Shown here piece after piece: positions 1 through 4,896 of a DNA stretch of 5,661 nt. Made by a program: the position numbers and the translations under genes. Position 1 is the stretch's first letter; the number at the start of each line of letters is the position of its first letter. The notes beneath the pieces are model-generated. The model was not told where the DNA came from. It searched no databases and saw nothing but the letters and a program-made list of their open reading frames with translations. This stretch comes from Polaribacter sp. (GTDB taxonomy: Bacteria > Bacteroidota > Bacteroidia > Flavobacteriales > Flavobacteriaceae): the NCBI GenBank assembly GCA_029245665.1, contig JAQWOW010000123.1:1-5661 (forward strand), written 5' to 3'.

Positions 1-677
1 CCTCTCGAAAAATTTCCTCTATTTGGCATAAAGTTTACTTCAGAATCAAAATTTGTGTGCAACTGATTTATAGTTTGATATATTTCGCCTAAATGTTGAT
101 GATTAAAAGCTTTGTAATGAGAAAAATTATTGTCTCTCCAAGTAAAATGTGTTGTGGCAGACAAGGAAGTCCCTGCACCAGTTGCACCAGTCACTGCATT
201 TATATGAATATCATTAGATAATAATTTGTGAGCAGCCAGTGGTAAAATAGCTAATTGTAAAGCAGTAGCAAAGCAACCTGGATTCGCAATATATTGTGCT
301 TCTTTAATTTTTTCTTTCTGTAATTCTGGTAATCCATATACAAATTCTTTTTGGTCGAAATTTTTATCAGCAAGAAGTCTAAAATCATTACTTAAATCAA
401 TAATTTTAGTATTTGTCGAAAACTGATTATTTTCTAAAAAAGAAGTTGAGTTTCCATGTCCTAAACATAAAAATAGGAGATCAATTTCAGTATTAATTTT
501 ATCTGTAAAACTTATTTCAGTCGAACCAATTAAATCTTGATGTATTTTATGCAATTTGTTGCCAGCATTAGAAGTACTATACACAAAATTGATAGTTGTT
601 TCAGGATGATGTAGTAACAATCTTATCAATTCTCCTGCTGTATAGCCAGCACCGCCTATAATTCCTACTTCTAACAT
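1..677 (-). CDS. argC: N-acyl-gamma-glutamyl-phosphate reductase ArgC, 3' end cut by window edge
   Basis: ArgC reduces N-acetyl- (or, in some Bacteroidota, N-succinyl-) glutamyl-5-phosphate to the semialdehyde with NADPH, the third step of arginine synthesis in the cytoplasm. I translated 225 residues from the ATG at 677; the usual length is about 325-345, so roughly 100-120 C-terminal residues lie outside the window. The N-terminus shows the Rossmann motif GIIGGAGYTAGEL (residues 5-17). The catalytic cysteine is Cys135 in NPGCFAT, and a TGATGAGTS loop follows at 163-171. HFTWR and HQHLGE (about 177-198) resemble the ArgC subtype I associate with Bacteroidota. The start is fixed by the conserved N-terminus and lies only 2 bases after the argG stop (TAA-AT-ATG), which suggests translational coupling. 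No frameshift is visible. Identification is secure; the acyl group of the natural substrate cannot be read from the sequence. Confidence 0.96.
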   Translation of the reverse strand, partial: MLEVGIIGGAGYTAGELIRLLLHHPETTINFVYSTSNAGNKLHKIHQDLIGSTEISFTDKINTEIDLLFLCLGHGNSTSFLENNQFSTNTKIIDLSNDFRLLADKNFDQKEFVYGLPELQKEKIKEAQYIANPGCFATALQLAILPLAAHKLLSNDIHINAVTGATGAGTSLSATTHFTWRDNNFSHYKAFNHQHLGEIYQTINQLHTNFDSEVNFMPNRGNFSR

Positions 678-679
678 AT

Positions 680-1855
680 TTAAGAATTTATTTGTTGATA
701 AATTTTATTTTGATTTCCTAAAATCTTAATGAAGCCTTTGGCATCGTCTGCTGACCAAGCCTTGTTTTCTTCACCATAAGTACTAAATTTACTAGACATT
801 AAATCGTGTTCAGAGATAATTCCGTCTAAAGAAAAATGATACGGTTTTAAAGAAACCACAACATTACCAGAAACCATTTTTTGAGAACTTTGTAAAAAAG
901 CTTCAGTATCTCTCATTACAGGATCTAAATATTGACCTTCATGTAAATGCATTCCATAGAAACTGGATAAATATTCTTTGTGTTGCAATTGCCATTTTGT
1001 CAATGTATGTTTTTCTAACAAGTGATGCGCCTTTACTGTGATTAAGGCAGCAGCAGCTTCAAATCCAACTCTTCCTTTAGTACCAACTATCGTATCCCCA
1101 ACATGGATGTCTCTTCCAATTGCGAATTCAGAAGCTATGTTGTTTAATTTTTCAATATTTATTTCTGGTAAATTTTCCTCTCCGTTTAAAGCAATAAACT
1201 CTCCATTTTTGAAAGTTAGTGTAACTTTTTCTTCCCCATCTTTTTTTAATTGAGAAGGATAAGCCTCACTTGGCAATGGTTTTTCAGAATTTAAAGTCTC
1301 AACGCCTCCAACACTTGTTCCCCAAAGCCCTTTGTTAACAGAGTATTTTGATTTTTCCCAAGACATGTCAATTCCCTCTGATTTTAAATAATCTATTTCT
1401 TCTTGTCTTGTTAGTTTTTGATCTCTAATGGGTGTAATAATATTGATTCCTGGAGCCAAAGTTTGAAAAATCATATCAAATCGTACTTGATCATTTCCAG
1501 CACCTGTACTTCCATGAGCAATATATTCAGCACCAATACTTTTTGCATATTCTACAATTTCAATGGCTTGTATAATTCTTTCTGCACTGACAGAAAGTGG
1601 GTACGTATTATTTTTTAATACATTTCCAAAAATTAAATACTTAACTACTTTGTTGTAAAATGTGCTTACTGCATCAATATTTTTATAAGTAGAAACGCCC
1701 ATTTTATAAGCATTACTTTCTATGTGATTGATTTCTTCTTTTGTAAAACCACCGGTATTCACACTTACTGCATGAACATCATATACTTTTGATAAACTAA
1801 CAGCACAAAAAGAGGTATCCAAACCACCACTGTATGCGATTACTAATTTTTTCAT
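680..1855 (-). CDS. argG: Argininosuccinate synthase ArgG
   Basis: ArgG joins citrulline and aspartate with ATP hydrolysis to AMP, forming argininosuccinate, the penultimate step of arginine synthesis. The 391-residue product is full length for the family (about 390-440). Visible motifs are the N-type ATP pyrophosphatase loop AYSGGLDTS at residues 7-15, HGSTGAGNDQVRFD at 114-127 (citrulline and aspartate binding region), YSVNKGLWGTSVGG at 171-184, and the C-terminal dimerisation part with GRVGFEAAAALITVKAHHLLE around 261-281. The start is the ATG at 1855, placed so that the P-loop sits at the expected distance. It is preceded by an A-rich stretch with AAGAAAT rather than a clear Shine-Dalgarno. 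It lies 23 bp after the GNAT gene and 2 bp before argC, so all three should be co-transcribed. No residue is obviously missing. Confidence 0.97.
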   Translation of the reverse strand: MKKLVIAYSGGLDTSFCAVSLSKVYDVHAVSVNTGGFTKEEINHIESNAYKMGVSTYKNIDAVSTFYNKVVKYLIFGNVLKNNTYPLSVSAERIIQAIEIVEYAKSIGAEYIAHGSTGAGNDQVRFDMIFQTLAPGINIITPIRDQKLTRQEEIDYLKSEGIDMSWEKSKYSVNKGLWGTSVGGVETLNSEKPLPSEAYPSQLKKDGEEKVTLTFKNGEFIALNGEENLPEINIEKLNNIASEFAIGRDIHVGDTIVGTKGRVGFEAAAALITVKAHHLLEKHTLTKWQLQHKEYLSSFYGMHLHEGQYLDPVMRDTEAFLQSSQKMVSGNVVVSLKPYHFSLDGIISEHDLMSSKFSTYGEENKAWSADDAKGFIKILGNQNKIYQQINS

Positions 1856-1878
1856 TTTATTTTATTTCTTCAGGTTAT

Positions 1879-2499
1879 TTATTTTAATTGTCTTATTTCC
1901 GATTCAAAACTAGAATTAACAAAATATTTGTAACTTAATTCATCTCTTAATTTTCCAATTTTTTCAAGTTCTTCTATCAATATTTTAGACATTTCGGAAA
2001 GCGTAATATGAGTCATTCCTAATAGTTCATTATAATGATGTACCTTAGATGTTTGCGCAATCGAAATAAGAAAGTCGTTTGTATATAACTCTGTCATTTT
2101 AGACATTAATAACAGTCCAAGATTATAATTACGATAATTTCGATCTACCCACAAAGAGGAGCGCTCATAGACAGAATGTCCTTTTACGTGGTGCTCATGA
2201 GCAAAAATATGTCCAATGACCTTTTCTTCTTTTTTTATTAAAAAGCAGCCATTTTTTAACCGTCTTTTTAACAAAGCTATGCTAACAAAATAAAGAGTAG
2301 GCAGTGCTTTCGATCTTTCAGAGATAATTGCTAGTAATTCCTCTGGTAGCTTATAAACAAGTTCAATTTCTATACCTTCGGTATCGCAATAGGTTTTGGC
2401 GTTGTCAATGATACTTTTAATACCTGTATTCACTATGGTTTCCATTATTTTTGATGCCTTTTTTTTACGACATTTTTTAATTTTATTCAAAGCTTCCAT
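1879..2499 (-). CDS. GNAT-family N-acyltransferase at the head of the arginine operon
   Basis: This is a 206-residue GNAT-fold protein that would transfer an acyl group from acyl-CoA to an amine. The substrate is not shown by the sequence. The fold is supported by a beta-4-like strand CFLIKKEEKVIGHIFAH (85-101) and by the motif A region LWVDRNYRNYNLGLLLM (116-132). There the acyl-CoA pyrophosphate loop reads R123-N-Y-N-L-G128, close to the R/QxxGxG/A consensus with Asn in place of the first Gly. A second conserved-looking block, IAQTSKVHHYNELLGM (147-162), fits the beta-5/alpha-4 end of the fold. The C-terminal 40 residues are helical and charged. As the first gene of an argG-argC operon it is a candidate for N-acylglutamate synthase, but that rests on context only. 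The start at 2499 is uncertain: an in-frame ATG at 2445 would drop the odd Lys-rich N-terminus (residues 1-18). The gene overlaps neither neighbour. Confidence 0.82.
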   Translation of the reverse strand: MEALNKIKKCRKKKASKIMETIVNTGIKSIIDNAKTYCDTEGIEIELVYKLPEELLAIISERSKALPTLYFVSIALLKRRLKNGCFLIKKEEKVIGHIFAHEHHVKGHSVYERSSLWVDRNYRNYNLGLLLMSKMTELYTNDFLISIAQTSKVHHYNELLGMTHITLSEMSKILIEELEKIGKLRDELSYKYFVNSSFESEIRQLK

Positions 2500-2653
2500 C
2501 CAAGCTTTAATTTTACATTGATTAAATGATTTAAGTACCTATTTAAAGAATAGAGACTAAATTTTTATTTTAATAATAACGGATACATGAAAGTGAATAC
2601 TTTCTTAAACAGAACAAATCCCTAGGGACGAGTTTTAGGAAAACGCTGAGTGG

Positions 2654-2680
2654 TTGTTTTAGTATTTTTTACCAAAACAA
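2654..2680 (-). other. 11-bp hairpin in the leader
   Basis: TTGTTTTGGTA and TACTAAAACAA (minus strand) pair over 11 positions with a single G-U and an A5 loop. It is the longest stem I found in the intergenic stretch. No run of U follows it on the minus strand, so it does not look like an intrinsic terminator; a structural or regulatory role is inference. Confidence 0.45.
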
Positions 2681-2751
2681 AAGAGATAAAAGATATGTTG
2701 TTTCCTGTTTTCACTGAATAACTACATTTGCTATTAACTCTAAATCGTCGG

Positions 2752-2766
2752 CGAAAGCCCCTTTCG
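2752..2766 (-). other. Short hairpin near the predicted 5' end of the leader
   Basis: CGAAAG and CTTTCG form a perfect 6-bp stem around a 3-base loop. CGG/CCG at 2749-2751 and 2777-2779 could extend it across a 10-base bulge containing the palindrome TAATATTA, but the predicted start site may exclude those outer bases. It would sit within the first 25 or so nucleotides of the transcript, a position that often stabilises an mRNA or forms part of a regulatory fold. Confidence 0.45.
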
Positions 2767-2779
2767 TTAATATTAGCCG

Positions 2780-2809
2780 CAAAACTACAATTTATTATGA
2801 ATTAAACAA
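2780..2809 (-). promoter_or_regulatory. Bacteroidota-type sigma-A promoter for the arginine operon
   Basis: Read on the minus strand, TTG (2809-2807) is followed after 19 bases by TAGTTTTG (2787-2780). This is an exact match to the Bacteroidota -7 consensus TAnnTTTG, with a -33 TTG element at normal spacing. The start site would fall at about 2772-2776. It points towards the GNAT-argG-argC operon, and I saw no comparable match nearer to the start codon. Confidence 0.6.
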
Positions 2810-3162
2810 TGATTAAATATCAAAAATAGAAGGTTATTGAAGAGGGAAATGAAAACAAGTGTCAATTTATGTTAGCATATTTAATTTAAAAAATAGCATA
2901 TTCGCTTTAAATATTCCTATTTTAGTGTTGTTTTACCTCTAAATTACAATTGATTTTTTTAAAAATAACAAGCCAATATCTAAATGATTCATTTATGATT
3001 TAACCTTACTTCGTTTGTAAGATTTTTTACTCACTCTATTTATTTTAAAACTAAATCTTCAAATAATTTCACATCCACTAAACTTTGATTATTTTTATCC
3101 AAATTTAAGGAGCTGTTTTAGAAATAGTAATTTTTTAATGAAACGTATTAAAATTAAGTAAA
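2810..3162. other. AT-rich intergenic stretch without a recognised gene
   Basis: This is the right half of the divergent intergenic region between the arginine operon and the lipoprotein-like gene. I found no credible coding frame, tRNA or known RNA in it. It is very AT-rich and must hold the promoter of the plus-strand gene at 3163, but no convincing TTG / TAnnTTTG pair is visible; the nearest partial match is TAAACTTTG near 3080, without a -33 element. It contains a 9-base direct repeat (2873-2881 and 2894-2902) and a weak hairpin with a T-run (3005-3028). A 7-codon mini-ORF (3138-3161) ends just before the next gene. Confidence 0.5.
2873..2902. repeat. Pair of 9-bp direct repeats, 21-bp period
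   Basis: TAGCATATT occurs at 2873-2881 and again at 2894-2902, so the copies are 21 bp apart, about two helical turns, on the same face of the DNA. They lie some 65-95 bp upstream of the -33 element of the arginine operon promoter, where an activator or repressor site would be plausible. In DNA this AT-rich a chance repeat is quite possible. Confidence 0.3.
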
Positions 3163-3729
3163 ATGATTAAAAAGAACCTCTTATCAATAATAGTAGTCAT
3201 GTTTTTACTATTTACAATTTGCTGTACTAATAATAGTAAATTTAAAATCGCAAAAGGAAAGGTTGGTAATATTACAATGAAAACTACTATTCAGGAATTA
3301 AACACCATTTTTAAGAACGATTCTATTGTAAAGAATTTAAGTGAAGGAGCTCAGGGAAATAACTATTTTCAAGAAGATGATGAATATTTTATTTTTGAAA
3401 AAGGAGGCAAATTATTGTTAACAATTCTGCCAAACGAACAATTAGATTCAACTTCTACGATAAAGAGTATTGAAATTCATGATGAGCGATTTAAAACAGT
3501 GACGGGTTTGAACATAAATTCAAGTTTTTCTGAAATTAATCTCAACAATAGTATCAATAAAATAGAGCGAACTTTTTCTTCTGCGATGTTATTTTTAGAC
3601 GATTTAAACACCACAATTACAATAGATAATGATGAACTAGGGCTCAAGGAATTTAGTTCCCAAAAAGTTACCAAAGAGCAAATTCCAGATTTGGCCAAAA
3701 TGAAAACATTTATAGTTTGGTTTAATTAA
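3163..3729 (+). CDS. Exported, probably lipid-anchored protein of unknown function
   Basis: The 188-residue product begins with MIKKN and a hydrophobic stretch (about 6-19) ending in FTICCTNNS. This looks like a type II (lipoprotein) signal with Cys20 or Cys21 as the lipidated residue, but the positions before the Cys (F-T-I or T-I-C) are a poor lipobox, so a plain signal peptide or membrane anchor is possible. The rest is a soluble alpha/beta domain. Two stretches share a loose pattern: GKVGNITMKTTIQELNTIF (32-50) and TGLNINSSFSEINLNN (114-129), each a short strand, a turn with T/S and a helix with an E-hydrophobic pair. That suggests an internal duplication. I do not recognise the family. 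It is followed 56 bp downstream by the cupin gene on the same strand. The ATG at 3163 was chosen because the signal sequence starts there. Confidence 0.8.
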   Translation: MIKKNLLSIIVVMFLLFTICCTNNSKFKIAKGKVGNITMKTTIQELNTIFKNDSIVKNLSEGAQGNNYFQEDDEYFIFEKGGKLLLTILPNEQLDSTSTIKSIEIHDERFKTVTGLNINSSFSEINLNNSINKIERTFSSAMLFLDDLNTTITIDNDELGLKEFSSQKVTKEQIPDLAKMKTFIVWFN

Positions 3730-3785
3730 AGATTCTTTACTTAAAAAATAGCTCAATTTCGATCGTTGACTCCAACTAATTTTCA

Positions 3786-4154
3786 ATGAATAAAAAATAT
3801 ACCATTCAAAACTCTCCATTTATTGTTCCAACAACAGATGGTAAATTAATTGAAGAACATTTCGGAAATGCAACTGATGGTAATTCAAAAATAAGTATCG
3901 CTCATATGATTGCCCCTTCTGGTTGGAATGAGCCTTTTCAAACCCCAGAATTTGACGAATATACATATATCATTAAAGGAAAAAAGCAATTCATTATTGA
4001 TGGAGAAACAGTTGTTTTACAATCAGGGCAATCCATTAAAATTGAAAAAAATACAAGAGTTCAATATTCAAATCCTTTCAAAGAACAATGTGAGTATATT
4101 GCAATTTGCTTGCCAGCCTTTTCAATGGATTTGGTAAATAGGGAAGAGGATTAA
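3786..4154 (+). CDS. Single-domain cupin protein with degenerate metal site
   Basis: This 122-residue protein has a small single-domain cupin barrel, a cytoplasmic fold used by isomerases, oxygenases and ligand-binding proteins. Cupin motif 1 is recognisable around GWNEPFQTPEFDEYTYIIKG (46-65) and motif 2 around SGQSIKIEKNTRVQYSNP (80-97). The HxH pair of motif 1 is replaced by Asn48 and Pro50, with the FDE of residues 56-58 retained, and the histidine of motif 2 appears to be Gln93. A canonical Fe/Mn site is therefore not present. The end CLPAFSMDLVNREED resembles the PAFSxDxVxRxE tail of a widespread uncharacterised cupin group, sometimes labelled mannose-6-phosphate isomerase-like without proof. 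No enzyme activity can be assigned. The start at 3786 gives a normal family length. The stop overlaps that of the convergent membrane protein gene. Confidence 0.88.
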   Translation: MNKKYTIQNSPFIVPTTDGKLIEEHFGNATDGNSKISIAHMIAPSGWNEPFQTPEFDEYTYIIKGKKQFIIDGETVVLQSGQSIKIEKNTRVQYSNPFKEQCEYIAICLPAFSMDLVNREED

Positions 4155-4855
4155 ACTTTTTTTCTTGTGAGATAAAAAGGCAAATACAACAATAAAAAAT
4201 AAGGAATTACGATCAACTCAACTATAAAAACATATTGAGGCCATTCTCCAAAAACATCTAATAAGGTTGCTACATTTGGTTTTCTGTTCGTGTAAAAATA
4301 ATTTGATCCTAAAAAATAATTCAAAACAAACATTAAAATCATATAGATTTGCATTCCTAAAAATGATTTACCAACACTTTTTAAAGTAGGTCTCATTTTA
4401 TATACAAACGTAGCATACATCATAAAAAATACCAATCCTCCATGCACAAACCAATATCTAAAAAAGGGAAAGTTAAGATAGTTGTATTCATCGGGAGTAA
4501 TTAACGATTGTGAGGTTCCTGCTATGATTAAGAAGAACAAAATTTCGTAGTATAAAAACTTTCTTGTGGTTGATAATATTGGAATAATTAGTGCCAAAAA
4601 ACTACATAAATGAAATGGTAAGTCTTCTTGATAGTTAAAACTTCCCATATATAATTTTAGAGATGTTCCAAAAATAACAGTTAGGGAAATTGAAAAAGCG
4701 ACAATATTACCAATCTTTATTTGAGTGCTTTTCTTTTGCTTTCTTGTCCACAAAATTATCGAACTACCTATAAGTAAAATAAGAAAAATCACCCATAAAT
4801 GCTGTGAGGTATATGGTGTAAAATTACTATTTTCTTTTAGAAAAAAATCAGTCAA
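4151..4855 (-). CDS. Seven-helix membrane protein of the YwaF/TIGR02206 (TMEM164-like) family
   Basis: This 234-residue integral membrane protein has about seven hydrophobic segments, near 19-36, 47-67, 79-95, 100-115, 135-153, 164-182 and 206-230, and ends in the basic tail LTRKKV. Family-like signatures are LPFHLC (79-84), PFFRYWFVHGG (130-140) and NYFLGSNYFYTNRKP (179-193), followed by a LLD...WP segment (198-206). The human relative TMEM164 is reported to be an acyltransferase acting on ether phospholipids through a conserved Cys and His. Cys84 and His138 here are good candidates for the same pair, but bacterial members (B. subtilis YwaF) have no established function that I know of. It lies about 41 bp behind folD on the same strand, so co-transcription is likely. 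The start appears to be TTG at 4855: no ATG occurs in frame before the first helices, and the next Met is at residue 70. Confidence 0.85.
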   Translation of the reverse strand: MTDFFLKENSNFTPYTSQHLWVIFLILLIGSSIILWTRKQKKSTQIKIGNIVAFSISLTVIFGTSLKLYMGSFNYQEDLPFHLCSFLALIIPILSTTRKFLYYEILFFLIIAGTSQSLITPDEYNYLNFPFFRYWFVHGGLVFFMMYATFVYKMRPTLKSVGKSFLGMQIYMILMFVLNYFLGSNYFYTNRKPNVATLLDVFGEWPQYVFIVELIVIPYFLLLYLPFYLTRKKV

Positions 4856-4896
4856 AATATTATATTATATTAATTCACTTTGAGATAGCTTAATTA

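Larger units (their letters stand above)
2500..2774 (-). promoter_or_regulatory. Putative structured 5' leader of the GNAT-argG-argC operon
   Basis: If transcription starts just downstream of the promoter at 2780-2809, the first gene has an untranslated leader of about 275 nt, long for a metabolic operon. It contains several potential hairpins: CGAAAG/CTTTCG with a 3-base loop (2752-2766), an 11-bp stem with a 5-base loop (2654-2680, one G-U pair on the minus strand), a 5-bp GTTTT/AAAAC stem (2632-2644), the palindrome CCCTAGGG (2620-2627) and GAAAGT/ACTTTC with a 4-base loop (2589-2604). It is richer in G and C than the flanking DNA. I recognise no known riboswitch class in it. It could be a cis-regulatory leader, or it could contain a separate small RNA. 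Confidence 0.4.

Noticed and set aside
1038..1253. Plus-strand open frame of 71 codons
   Set aside because: Lies fully inside argG on the opposite strand, with a low-complexity translation and no recognisable domain; a shadow frame.
1418..1618. Plus-strand open frame of 66 codons
   Set aside because: Antisense to argG across its conserved motifs; no family resemblance.
2565..2588. Minus-strand 7-codon mini-ORF in the arginine leader (MYPLLLK)
   Set aside because: Considered as an attenuation leader peptide, but it has no arginine codons and no terminator hairpin follows it.
2580..2790. tmRNA, 6S RNA or known riboswitch in the leader
   Set aside because: The GGGGCTTTCG start briefly recalls a tmRNA 5' end, but there is no matching 3' end, tag reading frame or tRNA-like part, and no TPP, SAM or cobalamin signature.
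3005..3028. Hairpin CTTAC/GTAAG followed by T6 on the plus strand as a terminator
   Set aside because: Only a 5-bp weak stem with a 7-base loop, and no plus-strand gene upstream that it would terminate.
3477..3819. Two overlapping minus-strand open frames (73 and 60 codons)
   Set aside because: Antisense to the lipoprotein-like gene and into the cupin start; the translations look random.
3910..4137. Plus-strand 75-codon frame within the cupin gene
   Set aside because: An alternative frame of the cupin gene; the cupin frame carries the recognisable motifs.
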